A DNA stretch of 32,924 nucleotides. Source: Marivita sp. Its GTDB lineage: Bacteria; Pseudomonadota; Alphaproteobacteria; Rhodobacterales; Rhodobacteraceae. Location: contig NZ_JAEPMO010000032.1 in the NCBI RefSeq assembly GCF_017643905.1, positions 1 through 32,924 on the forward strand. The letters run 5' to 3'. A program made the translations under genes and the position numbers. Numbering within the stretch: position 1 is the first letter of the stretch; every line of letters begins with the position of its first letter. Under the pieces are notes generated by a model that did not search any database, was not told where the DNA came from, and worked only from the letters and a program-made list of their open reading frames with translations. Positions 16,110 to 22,459 of the stretch are shown in pieces.

Positions 16110-17237
16110 GTGACGACATTTGAAAACCCCGGTCCGGTCGAAGAGAACTGGAAAGACGCAATCTCTTCGGTGGAAGAGATCATCGAAGATGCGCGCAACG
16201 GCAAGATGTTCATTCTTGTCGATCATGAGGATCGCGAAAACGAAGGCGATCTGGTGATTCCCGCGCAATGGGCAACACCGGACGTGGTCAACTTCATGGC
16301 GACCCACGGGCGTGGGCTGATCTGCCTTGCCATGACGTCGAAGCGGATCGAAGAGTTGGGGCTCCAGCTCATGTCGACCAACAATTCGTCGCGGCATGAA
16401 ACTGCGTTCACCGTGTCGATCGAGGCCCGCGAAGGGGTGACCACCGGGATTTCTGCGGCGGACCGGGCGCGTACCATTTCGGTGGCGATCGACGGCACCA
16501 AAGGCGCGCCGGATATTGCAACGCCGGGGCATGTGTTTCCGTTGCGGGCCAAGGATGGTGGCGTGCTGGTCCGCGCGGGTCATACCGAAGCGGCGGTAGA
16601 CGTGTCGCGTCTGGCCGGGTTGAACGCGGCGGGTGTGATCTGCGAGATCATGAACGAAGACGGGTCAATGTCCCGTCTGCCGGAACTGGTGGCGTTTGCG
16701 CAGCGGCACGGTTTGAAGATCGGGACGATCAGCGACCTGATCGCCTATCGCCGTCGCCACGACAACCTTGTGCGCGTGCGCAAGGAAGAGACCATCACGT
16801 CCGAATTCGGCGGTGACTGGCAGATGCGGATTTACACCGACGAAACCCATGGCGACGAGCATATCGTGCTGAGCAAGGGCGATCTGTCGGGCGATGATCC
16901 GGTGCTGGTGCGGATGCACGCGCTGGATCCAATGCTGGATGTGGTTGGAACGGGGCCAAAGGGCCGGGCGGATGAATTCCAGCACGCGATGCAAGCCGTT
17001 GCCGAGGAAGGCCGAGGCGTTGTGGTTCTGCTGCGTGACACGTCGATGAAGCTCGACGTTGGGGACGAGGTGTCGCCCAAGACACTCCGGCAATACGGGT
17101 TGGGGGCACAAATCCTGTCGTCGCTTGGATTATCGAAACTGACGCTGCTGACAAATTCCCCGACACCGAAAGTTGTCGGCCTGGATGCCTACGGGCTTGA
17201 AATCGTTGGCACGCGCAAGATTTCGGAGCTGGGTTGA
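16110..17237 (+). CDS. ribBA: 3,4-dihydroxy-2-butanone-4-phosphate synthase with degenerate GTP cyclohydrolase II domain
   Basis: Riboflavin pathway enzyme, 375 residues from the chosen start. The N-terminal RibB domain converts ribulose 5-phosphate to the four-carbon precursor; its acidic motif DHEDRENEGDLVIPA and HGRGLICLA, SRHETAFTVSIEA and GHVFPLRA are intact. The C-terminal half keeps the RibA fold (YGLGAQILSSLGLSKLTLLTNSP) but the zinc-binding cysteines of GTP cyclohydrolase II are absent; this half has no cysteine at all. So it probably supplies only RibB activity. The GTG at 16110 is preferred because GGAGG (16100-16104) lies five bases upstream; an in-frame ATG at 16095 has no good Shine-Dalgarno. 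I see no FMN riboswitch upstream. ribH overlaps by one base. Confidence 0.9.
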   Translation: MTTFENPGPVEENWKDAISSVEEIIEDARNGKMFILVDHEDRENEGDLVIPAQWATPDVVNFMATHGRGLICLAMTSKRIEELGLQLMSTNNSSRHETAFTVSIEAREGVTTGISAADRARTISVAIDGTKGAPDIATPGHVFPLRAKDGGVLVRAGHTEAAVDVSRLAGLNAAGVICEIMNEDGSMSRLPELVAFAQRHGLKIGTISDLIAYRRRHDNLVRVRKEETITSEFGGDWQMRIYTDETHGDEHIVLSKGDLSGDDPVLVRMHALDPMLDVVGTGPKGRADEFQHAMQAVAEEGRGVVVLLRDTSMKLDVGDEVSPKTLRQYGLGAQILSSLGLSKLTLLTNSPTPKVVGLDAYGLEIVGTRKISELG

Positions 17238-17788
17238 TGGCCGCGTCCGTTGAACATTACACGTTGGCACGGCCCATATTCGACAAGCCTGTTAAGCTTT
17301 TGATAGTCGTTGCGCCTTATTACAAGGACATCGCGGATCAGCTGATTGCCGGTGCGCGGGCCGAGATCGAGGCATGTGGCAGCACACATGAGCTGGTCGA
17401 GGTTCCCGGCGCGTTGGAGGTTCCGACGGCTATCGGCATTGCAGAACGTATGTCGAATTTCGATGGGTACGTTGCACTGGGCTGTATCATTCGTGGCGAG
17501 ACCACGCATTACGACACGGTGTGCAATGACAGCTCGCGTGGGTTGACCCTGCTTGGGCTGCAGGGTCTGTGCATCGGCAATGGCATTTTGACGGTCGAGA
17601 ACATGGCGCAGGCGGAAGCGCGGGCGGAGGCGGACGGTCAGAACAAAGGCGGCGGGGCTGCGGCTGCTGCCTTGCACCTGATCGCGCTCAGCCGTAAATG
17701 GGGCTCTGCCCGCAAGGGGGTGGGGTTTGTCCCCGCCAAGGACGAATACCAGATCGCTGGTGACATCAAGGACCCGAACATCGCATGA
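17237..17788 (+). CDS. ribH: 6,7-dimethyl-8-ribityllumazine synthase RibH
   Basis: A 183-residue lumazine synthase. It condenses the RibB product with 5-amino-6-ribitylaminouracil to form the direct precursor of riboflavin, usually in a cytoplasmic pentamer or icosahedron. The N-terminus carries VVAPYYKDIADQLIAGA, then VEVPGALEVPTAI, and RGETTHYD with the catalytic H91. The C-terminal region is longer than usual, with an alanine/glycine-rich stretch (KGGGAAAAALHLIALSRKWG). The ATG at 17237 overlaps the ribBA stop by one base, and the stop overlaps nusB (ATGA). Confidence 0.95.
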   Translation: MAASVEHYTLARPIFDKPVKLLIVVAPYYKDIADQLIAGARAEIEACGSTHELVEVPGALEVPTAIGIAERMSNFDGYVALGCIIRGETTHYDTVCNDSSRGLTLLGLQGLCIGNGILTVENMAQAEARAEADGQNKGGGAAAAALHLIALSRKWGSARKGVGFVPAKDEYQIAGDIKDPNIA

Positions 17789-18273
17789 GCCCTGCTGCCA
17801 AGCCGCCGAAAAAGGTGGATGAGAAACGCCAGAAACGGTCGGCATCGCGGCTTTATGCCGTGCAGGCGCTGTTCCAGATGGAACAGTCGGGCCAGACGGT
17901 CGACAAGGTGGCGGCAGAATTCCTTGACCATCGGTTCGGGCTGGCGCAGGTCGATGGTGAAGAATTGGTCGAAGGCGATGTCGACCTGTTTCGCCGGATC
18001 ACTGAGGAAGCGGTGAACTGGCAGGCCAAGATCGACCAGATGACCGATCGGGGCCTTGTGGCGAAGTGGCCTATCGCGCGGATTGATCCAACGCTGCGGG
18101 CGCTGTTCCGCGCAGCAGGGGCCGAGCTTGTGGCAACGGAAACACCGCCCAAGGTCATCATCAACGAGTATGTGGATGTTGCGCGGGCGTTCTTTCCCGA
18201 GGGCAAGGAACCGCAATTCGTCAATGCCGTTTTGGATCACATGGCGCGCGAGGCACGGCCAGAGGCGTTCTGA
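17785..18273 (+). CDS. nusB: Transcription antitermination factor NusB
   Basis: A 162-residue all-helical protein that, with NusE (S10), binds BoxA RNA and supports rRNA antitermination. Features are RSASRLYAVQALFQMEQSG at the N-terminus, IDPTLRALFRAAGAELVATETPPKVIINEYVDVARAFF and the terminal FVNAVLDHMARE, all typical. The basic N-terminal extension (PAAKPPKKVDEKRQKR) is common in this lineage. The start overlaps ribH by four bases; the ribH-nusB pairing is widespread. No clear terminator follows, but a possible promoter TTGATA (18299-18304) / TATCTG (18321-18326) precedes the next gene. Confidence 0.95.
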   Translation: MSPAAKPPKKVDEKRQKRSASRLYAVQALFQMEQSGQTVDKVAAEFLDHRFGLAQVDGEELVEGDVDLFRRITEEAVNWQAKIDQMTDRGLVAKWPIARIDPTLRALFRAAGAELVATETPPKVIINEYVDVARAFFPEGKEPQFVNAVLDHMAREARPEAF

Positions 18274-18350
18274 CCTTTGGCTGCGCGGATTGAGCGCTTT
18301 GATATCTTGGTCCAGCGTCCTATCTGTTATTTACAGACACGAGGTGGCGC

Positions 18351-18683
18351 ATGCCCGACCTGATCAAAATGTACATCCGTCAAACAGCCATCGGGTTCGC
18401 CTTGTCGGCGGTGTTTGTGACGCTTCTGCTTTATTTCAATATCGTGAACCTGTGGCATCTGGTGACGCATACCGATGTCGGGCTGCTCGCGGTGTTCTTG
18501 CTGTGGCTCTTCAACGGCATCGTCTTTGCGGGGGTTCAGTTCGGCATTTCCATCATGTTGATGAAATATGACGACGAAGATGATGACGATGACGATCATC
18601 GTGGCATGCCTGTCGGGCTGACCCCAATCCGTGTCGAAGCCCACGCGCAGCGCCGGCAAAATCGCCAGATTTCAAGAAGATAA
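18351..18683 (+). CDS. Hypothetical small membrane protein with acidic cytoplasmic stretch
   Basis: A 110-residue protein of unknown function with two predicted membrane helices, about residues 11-29 (AIGFALSAVFVTLLLYFNI) and 42-66. A run of aspartates and glutamates (YDDEDDDDDD) follows at about 73-82, then a basic tail with several arginines. The ATG at 18351 has GAGGTGG upstream. Codon use is like that of the surrounding core genes, so it is likely a real lineage-specific gene. It lies downstream of nusB and probably has its own promoter. Confidence 0.75.
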   Translation: MPDLIKMYIRQTAIGFALSAVFVTLLLYFNIVNLWHLVTHTDVGLLAVFLLWLFNGIVFAGVQFGISIMLMKYDDEDDDDDDHRGMPVGLTPIRVEAHAQRRQNRQISRR

Positions 18684-18690
18684 GCGGCGG

Positions 18691-18845
18691 GAACCACGGC
18701 AACCGTGCGGTTCTCTCATTCCCGAGGACCTGTATATACAGGTGGGCGTCGGTTAACCGGACCAGGGCCCGGACAGAGCCAACTCCCTCGGAATTGCTTA
18801 AGGCCACCGGAATGCAACCTGTCACGCATAGCGCAGAAACCCACC
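18691..18845 (+). ncRNA. Candidate structured RNA in the gap before mmcB (unassigned)
   Basis: The 265-base gap 18684-18948 lacks a convincing gene but is rich in pairing. GAACCACGG (18691-18699) can pair with CCGTGCGGTTC (18703-18713) with a two-base bulge. ATTCCCGAGG (18718-18727) can pair with CCTCGGAAT (18785-18793). Between them are the perfect palindrome ACCTGTATATACAGGT, the short hairpin GGTTAACC and a GGGC/GCCC stem. An alternative long-range stem is GGTGGG (18731-18736) with CCCACC (18840-18845). I do not recognise SRP, RNase P or tmRNA core motifs; 6S RNA was considered but no matching closing stem was found. The strand is uncertain. Confidence 0.35.
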
Positions 18846-18920
18846 AGCCCATGAGGTAGGCGCGAAGAGCCTCCTTGACAAGGGGTATTTCCGGTCAGCA
18901 GCGACGATGTCTTGATTTTT

Positions 18921-18935
18921 GTTCACACTTTGTTC
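18921..18935 (+). promoter_or_regulatory. LexA box (alphaproteobacterial SOS operator)
   Basis: GTTCACACTTTGTTC matches the alphaproteobacterial LexA site GTTC-N7-GTTC exactly. It ends 13 bases before the mmcB start codon, overlapping the likely promoter, so LexA would block transcription until DNA damage. mmcB is a known SOS gene in Caulobacter, which supports the call. Confidence 0.85.
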
Positions 18936-18948
18936 ATGTGTGTTCGGT

Positions 18949-19428
18949 ATGACCGACTTACCTGATCAACGTATCGGCGTATGTGCCGATTTGCAGCCCG
19001 GACAAGTTCTGGCGCGGAGGGTGTGCCGCCACCTTGCCAGCCACGGCTTTTCTGTGATCGAGGAATTCGTGCCGGATCGCGGTCTGCGGGTCGATGTGAT
19101 GGCGTTGGGACCGAAAGGCGAGATCTGGATCGTCGAATGCAAATCCTCGCGCGCGGATTTTCAGTCGGATCAGAAATGGGAGGGCTATCTTGACTGGTGT
19201 GACCGCTATTTCTGGGCGGTTGATCTGGAGTTTCCGTCAGAGCTTCTGCCGGTCGAAACCGGCCTGATCATCGCAGACGGGTATGACGCGGAAATCGTGC
19301 GGATGGCCCCTGAGGACAAGCTTGCCGGAGCGCGGCGGAATGTGCTGATCCGCAAATTCGCCACCCATGCGGCGCGCCGACTGCACGCACTTCGTGATCC
19401 GGAGGCGGTGCTCAGCGCTTGGGCTTGA
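18949..19428 (+). CDS. mmcB: MmcB family DNA repair protein
   Basis: A 159-residue protein of the MmcB family, which protects against mitomycin C damage in Caulobacter. The core is a PD-(D/E)xK nuclease-like fold: D49 in LRVDVMALG, then E63 and K65 in IVECKSS. The segment DFQSDQKWEGYLDWCDRYFWAV is the family hallmark. The ATG at 18949 is selected over 18919 because the longer frame would place the LexA box inside the coding region. There is no clear Shine-Dalgarno, so the mRNA may have a very short leader. Confidence 0.9.
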   Translation: MTDLPDQRIGVCADLQPGQVLARRVCRHLASHGFSVIEEFVPDRGLRVDVMALGPKGEIWIVECKSSRADFQSDQKWEGYLDWCDRYFWAVDLEFPSELLPVETGLIIADGYDAEIVRMAPEDKLAGARRNVLIRKFATHAARRLHALRDPEAVLSAWA

Positions 19429-19569
19429 GACGAAAGACTGCGGCAAAGGCATAGAAAGATTTGGGCAAGAAAAAATCTTGATTGCTATTTTCCGGAATTC
19501 GGCAAATCTGGCCGTTAGAACGACATGTCTTTTTCCTTCTTCCTCAAGCCTTTTTTGCGGAGCATCCCG

Positions 19570-20055
19570 ATGCCCATGCCTGGCGACCTGTTCGCCCCTC
19601 ATTTGATGATCTGTTTCGGTGTCGACGTGGATTTGCCAGGTGCGGTTTCCGCGGACAACAAGATCGAATTTCGTGCGCCTTTGAAAGGCATTGCAAAATA
19701 TGCAGGGCGCAGCCTGGGGCTTGGCAAGCTTAAGGGCGAATGTGCCACTGGGGTGCAATCCGCGCTTTGGCTGAACGGGGCCAAGATCGGCGGGACGCGC
19801 AACTGGAAACCCGGGCGAAAGGTCAAAGGCAATGACGTTTCGCCGGGGACGGCAATCGCGTCGTTTCGCGACGGGGTGTATCAAAACGATCATGCCGCGA
19901 TCTTCGTGAAACAGGACGCCGACGGGATCACCGTCTACGATCAGTATAACAAGCCGCCGAAGCCGTGGGGCGTGCGGGTCCTGAAGTTCGGAACAAAGCG
20001 AAAAAACGACTATTCGAATGATGGCGAATTTTTCTACACCATCGTTCTGAACTAA
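19570..20055 (+). CDS. Papain/NlpC-like fold protein, BPSL0067-like (putative amidase)
   Basis: A 161-residue protein resembling the BPSL0067 family, related to NlpC/P60-type cysteine amidases. The probable catalytic cysteine is C58 (KGECATGVQSALW), the histidine H108 (YQNDHAAIFV), and the third residue D124 or N127 (VYDQYNKPP). There is no signal peptide. Family members occur among type VI secretion amidase effectors, but no secretion gene or immunity gene is nearby; the next gene is an unrelated core gene on the other strand. The ATG at 19570 has GGAG seven bases upstream, while an ATG at 19525 has no Shine-Dalgarno. The upstream gap contains the arms AAGATTT/AAATCTT (about 19457-19480). 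Confidence 0.6.
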   Translation: MPMPGDLFAPHLMICFGVDVDLPGAVSADNKIEFRAPLKGIAKYAGRSLGLGKLKGECATGVQSALWLNGAKIGGTRNWKPGRKVKGNDVSPGTAIASFRDGVYQNDHAAIFVKQDADGITVYDQYNKPPKPWGVRVLKFGTKRKNDYSNDGEFFYTIVLN

Positions 20056-20070
20056 GAGAGCAAATGCGGC

Positions 20071-20268
20071 TTACTTGCGCTTGGGTTTGACCTTGCGGGC
20101 GGCGGTGGCGGCGAGGCGGATTTCCTCGGCGATTTCGTCAGCCTCTTCAGGAGAAAAATCCATCGGGATCTCGATGCCATCAGCCAGAATGAACAGGCGC
20201 ACCATGCCCAGATCGGTTGGGCCGATTTGCAGGTTTGCTTCGATGTCGCGTTCGGTGTTGATGCCCAT
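20071..20268 (-). CDS. Small conserved protein, DUF6324-like
   Basis: A 65-residue protein beginning MGINTERDIEANLQIGPTD, with GMVRLFILADGIEIPMDF and SPEEADEIAEEIRLAATAA. This matches my recollection of DUF6324, a small Rhodobacteraceae family of unknown function. The C-terminus is basic (ARKVKPKRK). GGAG lies about eight bases before the ATG on the minus strand. The large frame that covers it (to 20904) is only a shadow extension over the GNAT gene. It converges with the papain-fold gene, 15 bases apart. Confidence 0.75.
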   Translation of the reverse strand: MGINTERDIEANLQIGPTDLGMVRLFILADGIEIPMDFSPEEADEIAEEIRLAATAARKVKPKRK

Positions 20269-20358
20269 GACTGGTCTCCGGCGGGATGGAAGGTCAGGAC
20301 ATGGCCCATAGCGCTGGGGGGCTTGTTTTGCAAGGTGGAGCCGGGGCAGAGTGCCGGC

Positions 20359-20844
20359 ATGTCTGACGGTGTTTCCCTTCGCAGCTATGATCCCGGTGAT
20401 TTCGACTGGCTGGTCGATCTGCATGGCCGCCATTACGCCGAGGCGGAGGGGTTTGACGAGACGTTCGCGCCGCTGGTGGCGACGATCTTGCGGGATTTCG
20501 AGGCCGGGCATGACCCGAGCTGTGAACGCGGCTGGATTGCGGTGCGGGATGGTGCGCGGCTGGGCAGCATCTTTTGCGTCCGTCTGGACGACATGACGGC
20601 CAAGCTTCGGCTGTTCATTCTGTCGCCCGAAGCGCGGGGCATGGGTCTGGGCAAGCGGATGCTGACCACCTGCATGGGATTCGCACGCATGTGCGGGTAC
20701 ACTGGGATGCAACTGTGGACACACGAAAGCCACACGGCCGCCTGCGCACTCTACCGCGCCAATGGCTGGCGCTGCACATCGTCCAAGCCGGTGCACAGCT
20801 TTGGCGTCGATCTGGTGGAACAGGCGTGGGAAGTCACGTTGTAG
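20359..20844 (+). CDS. GNAT family N-acetyltransferase
   Basis: A 161-residue acetyltransferase. The acetyl-CoA-binding loop is in LSPEARGMGLGKRMLTTCMGFAR (about residues 93-115), preceded by AKLRLFIL. The C-terminus holds LWTHESHTAACALYRANGW, the usual end of MarR-fused GNAT proteins, here without the MarR part. The ATG at 20359 is chosen because the family alignment starts at about SLRSYDPGDF; a frame from 20227 would overlap the divergent small gene at 20071-20268. The substrate is unknown. tRNA-His follows 52 bases later with its own promoter. Confidence 0.82.
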   Translation: MSDGVSLRSYDPGDFDWLVDLHGRHYAEAEGFDETFAPLVATILRDFEAGHDPSCERGWIAVRDGARLGSIFCVRLDDMTAKLRLFILSPEARGMGLGKRMLTTCMGFARMCGYTGMQLWTHESHTAACALYRANGWRCTSSKPVHSFGVDLVEQAWEVTL

Positions 20845-20857
20845 CGGCAGATGGGTC

Positions 20858-20886
20858 TTGCAAAGGCCGGAACCTGCCGTTATTTC
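20858..20886 (+). promoter_or_regulatory. Predicted promoter for tRNA-His
   Basis: TTGCAA (20858-20863) and TATTTC (20881-20886) are separated by exactly 17 bases. The tRNA starts at 20897, ten bases beyond the -10 element, giving a very short leader. Confidence 0.5.
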
Positions 20887-20896
20887 GCCCCTCAGT

Positions 20897-20973
20897 GCCG
20901 ACATAGCTCAGTAGGTTAGAGCGCTTGATTGTGGATCAAGAGGTCCCCCGTTCGAGCCGGGGTGTCGGTACCA
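20897..20973 (+). tRNA. tRNA-His (anticodon GTG), without encoded G-1
   Basis: The acceptor stem is GCCGACA/TGTCGGT with a G1-U72 wobble, discriminator A73 and encoded CCA (20971-20973). The anticodon GTG is at 20931-20933 in loop TTGTGGA, and the T arm is CCCCG-TTCGAGC-CGGGG. The base before position 1 is T, so the G-1 that marks tRNA-His in most organisms is not encoded, and A73 replaces the usual C73. This is the known derived form in many Alphaproteobacteria, read by an altered HisRS. Confidence 0.96.
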
Positions 20974-20976
20974 TCC

Positions 20977-21282
20977 TCACTCTGTTTCGATGTCGATGGT
21001 CTGCATCAGACGTCCGCTGTCGCGGGCAAAGATCAGGATTTGATCATCCTCGGTCACCACGGCGTACCAGTTGCGCGCTTGTGTGAAGGCGGTGGCGGTT
21101 GTGCCGCCTGGCAGGGTGATCGTATCGGGCAGGGGGGCGGCACTTTGATTGTAGCGGATGACAATCAGTGCGGTGATGAGTATGACCCCCCCGATCATAG
21201 TAGCGGTCAGGACCGTCACCAGTCGCCGCAGGAAACGCAGGTTGGCCGGTTCCGGGGCCTGATCTTCGGGGGCGTTGTCCAT
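20977..21282 (-). CDS. Small single-pass membrane protein, DUF6476-like
   Basis: A 101-residue protein with a proline/glutamate-rich N-terminus, one membrane helix at about residues 22-43 (VTVLTATMIGGVILITALIVI) and a C-terminal beta-rich domain (YAVVTEDDQILIFARDSGRLMQTIDIE). It resembles DUF6476, a Rhodobacteraceae family of unknown function. The ATG at 21282 has GGAG six bases upstream. The start codon shares bases 21281-21282 with the start codon of the divergent RluD-family gene. Its stop lies three bases after tRNA-His. Confidence 0.75.
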   Translation of the reverse strand: MDNAPEDQAPEPANLRFLRRLVTVLTATMIGGVILITALIVIRYNQSAAPLPDTITLPGGTTATAFTQARNWYAVVTEDDQILIFARDSGRLMQTIDIETE

Positions 21283-22306
21283 GTCTGACTCCATTCTGCG
21301 CGTGACCATCGGGGCCGAGCCGCCGCCGCGCCTTGATAAGGCCTTGGCGCGCGACGTGCCAGAGGAGGCGGCGCTGTCGCGAACACGGCTGGCCAAGCTG
21401 ATAGATGAAGGTGCGGTGCGGCACGCAGGTCAGGTGGTGACCAATCCCAAGGTCAGCGTGGCCGAGGGGGATGTGATCGAGATCGCGCTGCCCGAAGTGA
21501 CGGAAAGCCATATCGAGGCGGAAAAGCTGCCGCTCGACGTGCGATATGAGGACGACGACCTGATCGTGGTCATGAAACCAGCGGGCATGGTGGTGCATCC
21601 GGCGCCCGGCACCCCCGATGGCACGTTGGTCAATGCGCTGCTCCACCATTTTGGGGGGAAGCTGTCGGGTGTGGGTGGTGTTGGGCGGCCGGGTATCGTG
21701 CACCGGATCGACAAGGACACCAGCGGGTTTCTGGTGATCGCCAAATCGGATCGCGCACATCACGGGCTGGCGGACCAGTTTGCGGCGCATAGTGTCGAAC
21801 GGCTTTATCTGGCTCTGGTGCATGGGCATCCCGACCCTGCCGATCCCCGTTTGCGTGGAGTGCGCGGCGTGTCAATCGAACCGGGTGCGGTGATCAAGGT
21901 CACCAGTGATCTCGCGCGGCACAAGACGGACCGTCAGAAACAAGCGGTGTTTTTCGGGCATGGCAAACATGCGATCACGCGGGCGCGCGTGCTGGAGGTG
22001 TTTGGTACCCCGGCACAGCTGTCGCTGGTGGAGTGTCGGCTTGAGACCGGTCGCACCCATCAGATCCGGGTGCATATGGCGCATGCGGGACATGGGCTGA
22101 TCGGTGATCGGGTTTATGGCGGGCGGCGCAAGGTGGCCAAAGGCGCGCTGCCGGATGAGGCCATGGTGCGTCTGGCCGCGTTCGACCGCCAAGCGCTACA
22201 TGCGGCGGTTTTGGGTTTTGAGCATCCCGTAAGCGGTGAAACCATCCGGTTCGAAGCCGCGTTACCCAAAGACATGGATGATCTGATCACAAGTTTGCGT
22301 GGCTGA
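21281..22306 (+). CDS. RluA/RluD family rRNA pseudouridine synthase
   Basis: A 341-residue pseudouridine synthase. An N-terminal S4-like RNA-binding domain (SRTRLAKLIDEGAVRHAGQVV) is followed by the catalytic domain with HRIDKDTSGFLVIAKSD, whose aspartate is the nucleophile, and ETGRTHQIRVHMAHAGHGLIGDRVYGG. The architecture suits RluD, which modifies helix 69 of 23S rRNA, but RluC-type specificity cannot be excluded. The ATG at 21281 overlaps the divergent DUF6476-like start. A TTG at 21275 is a weaker alternative. rpoH follows with its own promoters. Confidence 0.88.
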   Translation: MSDSILRVTIGAEPPPRLDKALARDVPEEAALSRTRLAKLIDEGAVRHAGQVVTNPKVSVAEGDVIEIALPEVTESHIEAEKLPLDVRYEDDDLIVVMKPAGMVVHPAPGTPDGTLVNALLHHFGGKLSGVGGVGRPGIVHRIDKDTSGFLVIAKSDRAHHGLADQFAAHSVERLYLALVHGHPDPADPRLRGVRGVSIEPGAVIKVTSDLARHKTDRQKQAVFFGHGKHAITRARVLEVFGTPAQLSLVECRLETGRTHQIRVHMAHAGHGLIGDRVYGGRRKVAKGALPDEAMVRLAAFDRQALHAAVLGFEHPVSGETIRFEAALPKDMDDLITSLRG

Positions 22307-22394
22307 AACAATCGTCCCATGTGCGTGAGCGCACTGACATGCCGCTTACAACCGCGTCGGTGTGCGTTAAATTGGATTTAACGAAACGCAGATA

Positions 22395-22423
22395 CTTGAA
22401 ATCGTCGGGCCGCTTCCCAAATT
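22395..22423 (+). promoter_or_regulatory. Predicted heat-shock (sigma-32) promoter of rpoH
   Basis: CTTGAAA (22395-22401), a 14-base spacer and CCCAAATT (22416-22423) match the RpoH-type consensus CTTGAAA-N13-17-CCCATNT closely. It lies 37 bases before the rpoH start and suggests autoregulation. A second, sigma-70-like pair, TTACAA (22346-22351) and TAAATT (22368-22373) at 16 bases, lies just upstream. The sequence AAATTGGAT occurs at both -10 regions, exactly 50 bases apart (22369 and 22419). Confidence 0.65.
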
Positions 22424-22459
22424 GGATGTTAAGCCCGTAAACATTGGAGGGACAAGGGT

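Noticed and set aside
18553-18852. 99-residue minus-strand frame in the hairpin-rich gap
   Set aside because: No start signal, no family resemblance, and it runs into the antisense of the membrane-protein gene.
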